This document shows, piece after piece, positions 56,219-63,192 of a DNA stretch of 64,000 nucleotides. Where the stretch lies: assembly GCA_021777835.1 (NCBI GenBank), contig JAJYDC010000003.1:151213-215212 (forward strand). Direction: 5' to 3'. A program made the translations under genes and the position numbers. How positions within the stretch are numbered: position 1 is the stretch's first letter; every line of letters begins with the position of its first letter. Under the pieces are notes generated by a model. That model saw nothing but the letters and a program-made list of their open reading frames with translations. It was not told where the DNA came from and did not search any database. The DNA is from Bacteroidota bacterium. GTDB lineage: Bacteria > Bacteroidota > Ignavibacteria > Ignavibacteriales > Ignavibacteriaceae.

Positions 56219-56509
56219 ATGAAGAACATCTTAGTTGCAAATGATATAATTCCAGTTGGTCAATTCAAATCTGGTTTGGCTAAATATCTTAAAGAAATTC
56301 AGAACAAGCATAATTCTTTGATTATCACTCAAAATGGAAAACCTGCCGGAGTATTAATCTCTCCATCGGAATTTGATGACTTAAGACAAACAAAGTTGTT
56401 TATCGATTCAATATCACGCGGTTTATCTGATTCTGAAAAAGGAGAAGTTTTATCTACTTCTCAACTCAGAAGTGAATTACAAAAAACACGCACCGGTAAA
56501 GGAAGATGA
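56219..56509 (+). CDS. Antitoxin of Phd/YefM type
   Basis: This 96-residue protein has a Phd/YefM-like DNA-binding N-terminus (NDIIPVGQFKSGLAKYLKEIQNKHNSLIITQNGKPAGVLISPSEFDDL) and a C-terminal part likely to wrap the toxin. Its stop overlaps the start of the ParE/RelE-like gene (ATGA), the usual coupled layout. The pair fills one integron cassette, where such modules are thought to stabilise arrays. Confidence 0.88.
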   Translation: MKNILVANDIIPVGQFKSGLAKYLKEIQNKHNSLIITQNGKPAGVLISPSEFDDLRQTKLFIDSISRGLSDSEKGEVLSTSQLRSELQKTRTGKGR

Positions 56510-56811
56510 AAATATTCTGGACAAAAGAAGCATTACTTTGCTTAAAAGAAATCGAAGAATATATTTCAAGAGATAATTCCATTATTGCAATTGAGTTTGT
56601 TGACAAGTTAATATCGCTTGCGGAAACATTATTAGATAGTCCGGAAAAAGGTAGAATTGTCCCAGAATTATCATTGGAGAATATCCGGGAGTTGTTACAT
56701 AAAAATTATCGTATCGTTTATTTGATTAAGAAAAACTCAGTAGAAATTCTTACGGTATTTGAAGGTCATCAACTATTAAAGAAAGAAGAAATAGTTAAAA
56801 GCAAAAACTAA
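56506..56811 (+). CDS. Toxin of ParE/RelE superfamily
   Basis: This 101-residue protein has the ParE/RelE fold signature (IFWTKEALLCLKEIEEYISRDNSIIAIEFVDKLI, ILDSPEKGRIVPEL-like loop, IRELLHKNYRIVYLIKKNSVEILTVFEGHQLL). ParE members poison gyrase and RelE members cleave mRNA; sequence alone does not settle which. It is coupled to the antitoxin gene by a 4-nt overlap and followed directly by an attC site. Confidence 0.87.
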   Translation: MKIFWTKEALLCLKEIEEYISRDNSIIAIEFVDKLISLAETLLDSPEKGRIVPELSLENIRELLHKNYRIVYLIKKNSVEILTVFEGHQLLKKEEIVKSKN

Positions 56812-56818
56812 GAAACGC

Positions 56819-57007
56819 ATATAACCCGCAACTCAACTTGACCGCTTCATACGGTTCGGGTTTGTTGCTGTTTTTGGCTTTACGTTTTTCGTTTTTCAAT
56901 GTTGTTCCAGGTTGTTTAGTTAAATAATATTTTTCTTAATTATTGGCGTTGCCTTTCTAACTTAGCCTTTTATTCTTGGCGGCAAGTTAGTTGCCACGCC
57001 GATATCA
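56819..57007 (+). other. attC site after the ParE cassette
   Basis: ATATAAC (56819-56825), then the left box GCAACT, C, AACTTG, A, CCGC (56828-56845) and right box GCGGCAAGTTAGTTGC (56979-56994). They pair perfectly over 16 bp with the C and A bulged, the same pattern as the site at 55940-56128. The R' core is altered: GATATC at 57001 in place of GTTATC, exactly where the integrase fragment begins. Confidence 0.85.
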
Positions 57008-57242
57008 CATACACGAGAGCACAATACAAAAAGCAATAAGGCAAGCTGTACAAAAGGCCAAGATTTTAAAGCAAGGAACGGCACATACATTTAGACAAAG
57101 CTTTGCAACACACTTACTTGAGGCGGGTTATAATATTCGTACAATACAAGAATTACTTGAGCTCAGCTGCGTAAAAACGACAATGATTTATGCACATGTT
57201 GCCAATATGGGCGCTGGGATTAAGAGTACATTAGACGGATGA
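56991..57242 (+). pseudogene. intI: 3' fragment of an integron integrase gene (intI)
   Basis: The frame encodes [37 protein letters not shown] and [22 protein letters not shown] (about 80 residues), the C-terminal end of IntI tyrosine recombinases. HxxR (HTFR) and the nucleophile Tyr (MIYAHV) remain. The GHxxV motif is ELSCV, so the catalytic His is lost, and the N-terminal three quarters are missing. The apparent TTG start lies inside the preceding attC right box, so the fragment is fused to the attC and not a functional gene. It is on the same strand as the cassettes, unlike the usual divergent intI. Confidence 0.85.
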
Positions 57243-57252
57243 AGATTAGTTT

Positions 57253-57284
57253 TTATTAGGAGGAAAGTTTCATCCGCCTAATAA
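57253..57284 (+). terminator. Hairpin after the intI fragment
   Basis: TTATTAGGAGG (57253-57263) and CCGCCTAATAA (57274-57284) form an 11-bp stem with one mismatch, shortly followed by ACAAAAAAAA. It may be the original terminator or a remnant of the integrase/attI region; no attI could be defined. Confidence 0.4.
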
Positions 57285-57450
57285 TCGGAAACAAAAAAAA
57301 TGAAATGTTATAATTATATATAAATAAACAAATTATGGAGATTAAGCTTATGTTTTATAGGAATGTTAGCAGGAAAATAAATCGGGATAATACGCCGAAT
57401 AAAATGCGGTCTAATCGGCTTAATTAATAGTTAGCCAGCATAATTAAAAT

Positions 57451-58002
57451 ATGATTGTTGAAAATCTAAATAAAATAAGCACACATATAAATTGGGTCGA
57501 ATACAAACATTTATGGAAGCAATTAAATGTCCCTGCTAAAACAATTCTGTTAAAAGAGGGAGAAATGTCTAAAAGAGCTTATTGGATAGAAAAAGGTTGT
57601 TTGAGACTATGGTTCAATAATAATGGGAAAGATATTACTTTTCAATTCTTTTTCGAGAATGAAGGCGTTTCATCAATTGAAAGTTTTAGTAAAAATATAC
57701 CTAGTCCATTTTATCTTGAAAGCATTGAGCCTTCAGTCCTTCATTATATATTAAAGAAAGACTTTGAAATGCTGATGGAAAAGATCCCGGATTTTAAGAA
57801 CATTATATTCGAAGCAACACTTGAACGCCAGATTTATTATATGGAGCAATTTCTTTCATTAATCAAAGACAAACCAAAAGAAAGATACCTGAAACTCTTA
57901 AAAGAAAAGCCGCATATTATACAGCGTATTCCACAACATTATATTGCTTCATATTTAGGAATTACTTCTGTTTCATTAAGTAGAATTCGAAATAAGATTT
58001 AG
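57451..58002 (+). CDS. Crp/Fnr-family transcriptional regulator
   Basis: This 183-residue protein has a cyclic-nucleotide-binding-like beta-roll (VPAKTILLKEGEMSKRAYWIEKGCLRLWFNNNGKDITFQFF) and a short C-terminal helix-turn-helix (RIPQHYIASYLGITSVSLSRIRNKI). Such Bacteroidota Crp-like regulators usually do not bind cAMP by the classical residues. It lies 79 bp upstream of the NAD(P)H oxidoreductase gene, which it probably controls. Confidence 0.87.
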   Translation: MIVENLNKISTHINWVEYKHLWKQLNVPAKTILLKEGEMSKRAYWIEKGCLRLWFNNNGKDITFQFFFENEGVSSIESFSKNIPSPFYLESIEPSVLHYILKKDFEMLMEKIPDFKNIIFEATLERQIYYMEQFLSLIKDKPKERYLKLLKEKPHIIQRIPQHYIASYLGITSVSLSRIRNKI

Positions 58003-58081
58003 TTTTTAAATTTATTAACAATTGTTATCGTATAGCTGATATCGGAATAATAAATTTCGTGCAAAAAATTAAGGCACGGAA

Positions 58082-58669
58082 ATGAAAACAGTAATAGTAT
58101 TTAACCATCCTTTTGAAGGAAGTTTTTGTAATTCGATATTAAGCTCTGTAACACAAGGATTAAAAAATGGGAATCACGAGTTCGATCTTATCCATTTGGA
58201 CAAAGAAGGTTTTAATCCAGTAATGTCTGTAGAAGATTTAAAGGGCTTTAGCGAAAGCAGAGTGGTTGATCCCAAGGTTTTGGAATATAAAGAACGTATT
58301 AATGAAGCAGAACATTTGATTTTAATATTTCCTATTTGGTGGGAGTTAATGCCGGCAATGACAAAAGGGTTTATTGATAAAGTAATATTTCCCGGAGTTG
58401 CTTATGATTATACTCAAAAAGGATTTATGAAAAAGAAATTTCATAAATTAAATGGAATAACATTGATAACCACAATGAATAGCGCTTCTTTGTTTTATCG
58501 GCTAATATTTGGTAATGCAATAAAAAAAGCCGTTCTACTTGGAACATTTTGGAAAACGGGATATAAACATAGAAAATGGATAAACCTCAGTATGGTGAAA
58601 TTTGTGTCAGAAAGAAGAAGAGGGAAATGGTTATTTAATCTCGAGAAACACTTCGAAAAACTAAAATAG
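58082..58669 (+). CDS. NAD(P)H dehydrogenase (quinone)/flavodoxin-like oxidoreductase
   Basis: This 195-residue flavodoxin-fold protein resembles the KefF/MdaB/NQO1-like family. It starts with the FMN phosphate loop (VIVFNHPFEGSFCNSIL), and contains AEHLILIFPIWWELMPAMTKGFIDKV and the GVAYDY loop. It should reduce quinones or related electrophiles with NAD(P)H. The Crp-like regulator is directly upstream and an attC site follows about 30 bp downstream. Confidence 0.88.
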   Translation: MKTVIVFNHPFEGSFCNSILSSVTQGLKNGNHEFDLIHLDKEGFNPVMSVEDLKGFSESRVVDPKVLEYKERINEAEHLILIFPIWWELMPAMTKGFIDKVIFPGVAYDYTQKGFMKKKFHKLNGITLITTMNSASLFYRLIFGNAIKKAVLLGTFWKTGYKHRKWINLSMVKFVSERRRGKWLFNLEKHFEKLK

Positions 58670-58698
58670 ATTATTTAATATATTAAAAATAAAAAGCT

Positions 58699-58887
58699 TG
58701 CTAACCATGCGTTCCTACCCTACCGCGTAATCGCGTTCGGCATTTCAAAGGTATTCGGCAATGTTTCTCCGTTTAAGCGATCTTGTTCAAAGTGATCGGA
58801 CATTGAAATCACTTTTCAGATTATTGGCAGATCAATTCTAATTGGCATTGTTGTTTTGGGCGGCGGGTAATACGCGTCGCGTTATAC
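58699..58887 (+). other. attC site before the AbrB/VapC cassette
   Basis: TGCTAAC (58699-58705), left box GCGTTC, C, TACCCT, A, CCGC (58709-58726) and right box GCGGCGGGTAATACGC (58860-58875). They pair at 13 of 16 positions, with the extra C and A at the same places as in the perfect sites. The core GTTATAC is at 58881-58887. The first ten bases of the cassette joint, GTTATACCGC, recur inverted at its end (59580-59589). Confidence 0.8.
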
Positions 58888-58985
58888 CGCTACATTAGAA
58901 TGGGTATAGTAATGCTATCGATGATATATTGAAATATGTAAGAGTAATCGATATATTTATAGGGTAAATTATAAGGAGTATCGAA

Positions 58986-59192
58986 ATGACAACAGTAACA
59001 GTATCCCCCAAATATCAAGTTGTTATTCCAAAGGAAATAAGGCAGAAGTTAAAACTGAAACCCGGACAGAAATTACAAATTATTCAATTAGGTGACAGAA
59101 TAGAATTCATTCTGCTCAAAAATATTAAAGAGGCTCGCGGTTTTCTAAGAGGAATCAATACGGAAATTGGAAGAGAAGGAGACCGTATATGA
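58986..59192 (+). CDS. AbrB/MazE-type antitoxin (VapB-like)
   Basis: This 68-residue protein has a swapped-hairpin AbrB domain (TTVTVSPKYQVVIPKEIRQKLKLKPGQKLQIIQLGDRIEFILL) and a C-terminal toxin-binding tail. A ribosome-binding site AAGGAG precedes it. It overlaps the PIN-domain toxin gene by 4 nt. The pair occupies one cassette. Confidence 0.92.
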   Translation: MTTVTVSPKYQVVIPKEIRQKLKLKPGQKLQIIQLGDRIEFILLKNIKEARGFLRGINTEIGREGDRI

Positions 59193-59566
59193 ATTTAGTG
59201 GATTCTTCCGGGTGGTTGGAATATTTAGCCGAAGGTAAGAATGCAAAATTATTTGCACCAGCCATTGAAAAGACTGATGAATTAATAGTTTCAACAATAA
59301 ATCTCTACGAATTGTATAAAAAGATATTGTTGGAAAAAGATGAACATTCAGCAATTCAAGTCGTTGGTTTGATGCAACAAGCAAAAGTTATAGAAGTAAA
59401 TTCCACTATTGCGATTCAAGCTGCAAATTTTAGCTTTGAACAAAAAATACCAATGGCTGATAGTTTGATTTATATAACTGCAAAACAATACAATGCTATT
59501 GTTTGGACACAAGACGTTGATTTTAAAGATTTGGATGGAGTGAAGTATTTTAAGAAATATCTTTAA
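59189..59566 (+). CDS. PIN-domain toxin (VapC-like RNase)
   Basis: This 125-residue PIN protein has the acidic metal site: Asp in NLVDSSGWLEYL, Glu in INLYELYKKIL, Asp in IPMADSLIYITAKQ, and Asp in VWTQDVDFKDL. It should cleave tRNA or rRNA when released from its AbrB-type antitoxin, encoded just upstream with a 4-nt overlap. The attC site of the cassette starts 16 bp after its stop codon. Confidence 0.92.
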   Translation: MNLVDSSGWLEYLAEGKNAKLFAPAIEKTDELIVSTINLYELYKKILLEKDEHSAIQVVGLMQQAKVIEVNSTIAIQAANFSFEQKIPMADSLIYITAKQYNAIVWTQDVDFKDLDGVKYFKKYL

Positions 59567-59582
59567 TACAAAAGCAAATGCG

Positions 59583-59703
59583 GTATAACCAGTGCTTCAA
59601 CCCGACAGCCCGTATTTAATCAAGGTAAACTGTTTTCGCATTCGGCAATTTAGAGATTATCGGGTTATTCGCCCTGTTTCAGCATTCTTGTTCTTAGCTG
59701 CGG
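59583..59703 (+). other. attC site after the VapC cassette, right half eroded
   Basis: GTATAAC (59583-59589) and a left box at 59592-59609 that is identical over 18 nt to the one at 55940-55957, also followed by TTTTCGCATTCGGC. The right half keeps CAGCATTCTTGTTCT and GCTGCGG (59697-59703), then diverges (TATAGGAGC), so only part of the arm pairs. Confidence 0.7.
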
Positions 59704-59779
59704 TATAGGAGCAACAAAGCTGGATGTCTAAATATATGGTTAAAAAACCATACAAACGGATGTATATTAATGAAGCTGA

Positions 59780-59896
59780 ATAAATGAAAATATAGTTACG
59801 GCTCGTTTTACATTTAGAAATAATAAAATTAGAATCATTGGAGCCGGGTACTGGAGAAAAGGGAAACAGATATATGAAAATGAAAATAAAATATAG
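59780..59896 (+). pseudogene. brnT: 3' remnant of a BrnT-type toxin gene
   Basis: The frame ending at TAG 59894-59896 reads IVTARFTFRNNKIRIIGAGYW followed by RKGKQIYENENKI, the typical end of BrnT RNase toxins. A TGA at 59777-59779 and unrelated sequence lie upstream, so the catalytic part is lost. It overlaps the start of the BrnA-like antitoxin gene as in intact modules. Confidence 0.6.
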
Positions 59897-60107
59897 TAAT
59901 ACGGAAATTGGGAAATTAGAAGTTATAAAAGACTTTTTACCTAAACCAGAGGATTTAATATTTAAAGAGGATGCAATAAAAGTTACTCTTAATTTAAGTA
60001 AATCAAGCATTGAGTTTTTTAAGGAAATAGCTCAAAAACACGGAAGTCAATATCAGAAGGTAATTAGGAATTTACTCGATAGATATACTTCGCATTTTTC
60101 ACAATAG
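59874..60107 (+). CDS. BrnA/CopG-type antitoxin, orphaned
   Basis: This protein of about 77 residues from ATG 59874 (MKMKIKYSNTEIGKLEVIKD) has a ribbon-helix-helix segment (DAIKVTLNLSKSSIEFFKEIAQKHGSQYQKVIRNLLDRYTSHF) of the BrnA/CopG family. An upstream in-frame TTG at 59838 is inside the toxin remnant and is unlikely to be the start. The partner BrnT gene is truncated, so the antitoxin is left alone. Confidence 0.75.
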   Translation: MKMKIKYSNTEIGKLEVIKDFLPKPEDLIFKEDAIKVTLNLSKSSIEFFKEIAQKHGSQYQKVIRNLLDRYTSHFSQ

Positions 60108-60385
60108 TTTAAACGATTATTGAGATTTATACACAAGTTTCAAAAAAAACTATTGATAAAATTTGGTATCCTATAGTTGATTTATTTTGAACAAAAATAG
60201 TATAATTGTAAAAGAAAAATATTAACAATAGTACTTTTACCACCAATCCAGCCGGATAAGGGCAATGGAATTTATACATCCGTTAGCGGTCATTGTAAGA
60301 TACAGCCACAAGTAAAAACTGGCAACAGTAATGAAACTAATAAACATAATTTCTCATTGATTATTCAAACAAAATAAATAGCTAT
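60108..60385. other. Intergenic region with short cassette-type motifs
   Basis: This 278-bp stretch has no reading frame of note. It contains CCAATCCAGCCGGA (60243-60256), identical to 14 nt within the IS noncoding end (54814-54827), and CCGTTAGCGG (60280-60289), whose CGTTAG resembles a cassette joint and faces CCTAACG at the end of the next gene. No clear attC arm pairing was found. Confidence 0.4.
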
Positions 60386-60811
60386 ATGAATATAAAAGAG
60401 CAAATACAAACATATATTGACAGCCAACCCGACCCAAAACGTGCTGACATTGAAGCATTGCATGCACGCATACTTAAAGTGTTGCCAAAATGTAAATTAT
60501 GGTTTTTAGATGGTAAAGATGATAAGGGTAAAATTGTTACTAATCCTAACATAGGGTATGGACATCAGACCTTAAAATATGCGGATGGAAAAACCAAAGA
60601 GTTTTACCAAATTGGTATCAGCGCAAACACGACCGGAATCTCTGTCTATATTATTGGAATCAATGACAAGACATACTTATCCCAAACGTATAGTAAAAAA
60701 TTGGGCAAGGCAAGTGTGACAGGGTATTGCATTAAGTTCAAAAAGCTGAAAGACATAAACATTGATGTACTTGAAGCGGCAATACGAGATGGTGTTAAGC
60801 AGACTACCTAA
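60386..60811 (+). CDS. DUF1801 domain protein
   Basis: This 141-residue protein has the DUF1801 (YdhG/YjbR-like) pattern: an N-terminal helix (QIQTYIDSQPDPKRADIEALHARILKVLPKCKLWFLDGKDD), a central sheet (PNIGYGHQTLKYADGKTKEFYQIGISANTTGISVYIIG) and a C-terminal segment (YCIKFKKLKDINIDVLEAAIRDGVK). The function is unknown. The stop codon lies inside ACCTAAC (60806-60812), which matches RYYYAAC, so it was probably a cassette gene. Confidence 0.8.
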   Translation: MNIKEQIQTYIDSQPDPKRADIEALHARILKVLPKCKLWFLDGKDDKGKIVTNPNIGYGHQTLKYADGKTKEFYQIGISANTTGISVYIIGINDKTYLSQTYSKKLGKASVTGYCIKFKKLKDINIDVLEAAIRDGVKQTT

Positions 60812-61112
60812 CGACAACACTTAAGTAAGCGTATGACAACGACAAGTAATGGTAATAAACGAAAAACAACGATCCACTAACACGAGGTATAGACTGTAAG
60901 GGTCTCAGTTGTATAATTGTAAGTAGTTATGCTTTGATAACAATTTCTATTTTATAGCTATTACCAACAATACTTGTCGTATTCAGCCTCTAATTTTGTC
61001 GTAATTACACAGTTATAAAAAAGCTTATTGTTAGTGATATTTGTACAGTAACAAAACCAATTTTGAATAAGCTTTTCAAGGAATAAATTATCATAGGAGG
61101 TTAAATAAAATT
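60812..61112. other. Intergenic spacer after the DUF1801 gene
   Basis: A 301-bp spacer beginning in ACCTAACGAC, a good RYYYAAC core, and containing several ACAACGA/ACAACGAC motifs. A paired left and right box like those of the better attC sites was not found. It ends with the ribosome-binding site AGGAGG of the VOC gene. Confidence 0.35.
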
Positions 61113-61553
61113 ATGGCATTTATTAATCCACACATTAACTTTAACGGAAATGCCGAAGAAGCATTCAATTTTTACAAATCAGTATTTGGCGGAGAGTTCG
61201 CAAAAGTTATTCGTTTCAAAGACATTGCAAGCCCCGAACTCCCGATAGAAAAAAAAGAAGAAAATAAAATCATGCATATTGCTTTGCCCATTGGTAAAAA
61301 TAATATGTTGATGGCAAATGATGTTCCGGAAAGCATGGGACGAACAAATGAAAATGAAAACAGGTCTAAGATATTTGTCGGTGCAGAAAGTCGTGAAGAA
61401 GCCAACAAATTATTTAGCGGACTTTCAGTAGGAGGAAATATTGAAGCTCCTATTGGTGACAGTCCTTGGGGTTCATATTTTGGAATGTTTAGAGATAAAT
61501 ACGGTATTGAATGGATTGTGGATTTTGACCCAAATTATAACGGGCAACAGTAA
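61113..61553 (+). CDS. VOC family protein (PhnB/3-demethylubiquinone methyltransferase-like glyoxalase fold)
   Basis: This 146-residue protein is of the PhnB-like branch of the vicinal-oxygen-chelate superfamily (INPHINFNGNAEEAFNFYKSVFGGEFAKVIRF, KIMHIALPIGKNNMLMANDVPESMG, DSPWGSYFGMFRDKYGIEWIVDF). The function is unknown; such genes are frequent in integron cassettes. A strong Shine-Dalgarno precedes ATG 61113. Confidence 0.88.
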   Translation: MAFINPHINFNGNAEEAFNFYKSVFGGEFAKVIRFKDIASPELPIEKKEENKIMHIALPIGKNNMLMANDVPESMGRTNENENRSKIFVGAESREEANKLFSGLSVGGNIEAPIGDSPWGSYFGMFRDKYGIEWIVDFDPNYNGQQ

Positions 61554-61879
61554 ATTACAAAAAACACCGAACTCCTAACATAAGGTTGATAAAAACCAGG
61601 CTGATGAAAGAAATAGGACATTTGTACTCCAATCATCATTTGTGTATAGTTTCGGCTGACTTATTCGGTTCTATTTTATTTAATAAAATTATTTTAACTA
61701 TTCATATTTGTGATTCTATTCGAAGTTCTTGGCGTGGTCTCGAGTTAAGCAAAAAGCATTGGATTGCACAAAATGCTTGCTTCGTTGTTACATTATTTAT
61801 GCGTCATACCTGGTAGCAGTACTAGCTTGAAACTTTAGGCAAGGGACTAACAGAAAATCAATATTTACAATAAAAAAAT
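61554..61879. other. Intergenic spacer with attC-like right half
   Basis: This 326-bp spacer contains CTCCTAAC (61571-61578) soon after the VOC gene and, near 61725-61755, GTTCTTGGCG and CTCGAGTTAAGCAAAAAG. The latter resembles the right half of the 56113 site (TTCTTGTTCT, GGGTTAAGCACAAAT). The two halves do not pair, so this is probably a degenerate attC. The 76-codon frame at 61586-61816 lies across it and is not considered a gene. Confidence 0.4.
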
Positions 61880-62434
61880 ATGAGAAAACTGATTGCAGCA
61901 ATAAATATGACACTTGACGGGTTTTGCGACCACACAGCAGTGATTGCAGATGATGAACTGCATCAACATTATAATGAGTTATTAAGTAGTGCAGACACCC
62001 TTTTATACGGAAGGATAACTTATCAACTTATGGAAAGTTATTGGCCATCCATAGTCAAAAATCCTTCTGGTGTCAAACCGCAGGATGAATTCGCGATATT
62101 AATCGACAATATTTCAAAAATTGTTTTTTCCCGCACGCTGAAAAATGTTGATTGGAAAAATACAAAATTGAAAAAGGAAGTCATTAAAGAAGAAATTTTA
62201 GAACTCAAGCAACAAGCGGGTAAAAACATTTTAGCTGGCAGCCCCAGTTTAATCGTGACCTTATTGCAACTTGATGTAATTGACGAATTCCAGTTGAGTG
62301 TTCATCCAATTGTTTTAGGCAGCGGCTTACCCCTATTTAAAAATGTCAAGGAAAGAATTAATCTTAAGCTCTTAAAAACAAAAACATTTAGCAGTGGCGC
62401 GGTAACTTTTTACTATGAGCCGAATAGAAAATGA
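61880..62434 (+). CDS. Dihydrofolate reductase family protein (RibD C-terminal-like)
   Basis: This 184-residue protein has the RibD_C/DHFR-like fold: RKLIAAINMTLDGFCDH at the N-terminus, SADTLLYGRITYQLMESYWP, a GKNILAGSPSLIVTLLQLDVIDEFQLSVHPIVLGSGLPLFK segment and a final beta strand. These proteins are probably NADPH-dependent reductases of unknown substrate and are not the essential folate enzyme. It is the last plus-strand gene of the cassette-like region. Confidence 0.88.
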   Translation: MRKLIAAINMTLDGFCDHTAVIADDELHQHYNELLSSADTLLYGRITYQLMESYWPSIVKNPSGVKPQDEFAILIDNISKIVFSRTLKNVDWKNTKLKKEVIKEEILELKQQAGKNILAGSPSLIVTLLQLDVIDEFQLSVHPIVLGSGLPLFKNVKERINLKLLKTKTFSSGAVTFYYEPNRK

Positions 62435-62472
62435 GTGCCTTATTAAAACATCAAGAAAAGCAATTAACCAAA

Positions 62473-62985
62473 TTATATCTTCATTTGTCCAATCAAATGA
62501 GGTACGGATGTTTTACCCATTTGAAATGGTAATTCTTCATTGAATATGAAGCCGTGGTTTTCATACCACTTTAGAGATTTCACATTTTGCTTCATTACAC
62601 CTAGATAAATACTGGTATATCCTCTAGCGGCAGCCTCTTCTTTAGCTTTGGATAATAAAGATTTTCCAAGGCCAAGCCCCTGATATTCAGGTAAAATATA
62701 TAAGGATGAGATGTAGAAACGATTCTCGGTTTTACTTATTGAAATACGCATAAAGCCGAGGGATTTTATTCCGGATTCAATTATAAAACCTGAACTATCG
62801 GGGTTTTCTAGTATTAATTTTAATTTTTCTACGTTGTAAGTAGATTCAAGGTAACTGCTAATATCTTCAACCGGAATGAAAGACGAATATGTATCAAGCC
62901 AGGTATCAAGTAGTATTTTTCTGACAATAGGGAAATCTGATTCATTCCAGATTCGGATATTAATATTTTGCTCCATTGTGCCCAT
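62473..62985 (-). CDS. GNAT family N-acetyltransferase
   Basis: This 170-residue GNAT protein has a motif A acetyl-CoA-binding segment (FYISSLYILPEYQGLGLGKSLLSKAKEEAAARG) and motif B (IYLGVMKQNVKSLKWYENHGFIFNEE). The substrate is unknown. It is on the minus strand, convergent with the preceding gene, and marks the end of the cassette orientation. ATG 62985 is used; the second Met (residue 4) is an alternative. Confidence 0.9.
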   Translation of the reverse strand: MGTMEQNINIRIWNESDFPIVRKILLDTWLDTYSSFIPVEDISSYLESTYNVEKLKLILENPDSSGFIIESGIKSLGFMRISISKTENRFYISSLYILPEYQGLGLGKSLLSKAKEEAAARGYTSIYLGVMKQNVKSLKWYENHGFIFNEELPFQMGKTSVPHLIGQMKI

Positions 62986-63192
62986 TTACAATTCACTTAT
63001 TTTGTAAAAAATTCTTACAAGCAAAATTTAATCATATTTCTATTATGTCAAAACAAATTATTAACTGATATTCTTATATTAATTTCAATTTATTATTACT
63101 AAGTTTATTTTATTCAATAAAATAATTATCAAAAGTATTTAATTCTGACTTAAGTGTAATTCAGCTAATTTAATCGGTGGTGCTAAATAATT

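Noticed and set aside
61586..61816. 76-codon plus-strand frame
   Set aside because: It lies across an attC-like spacer (GTTCTTGGCG, GAGTTAAGC), which explains its sequence, and it resembles no family.
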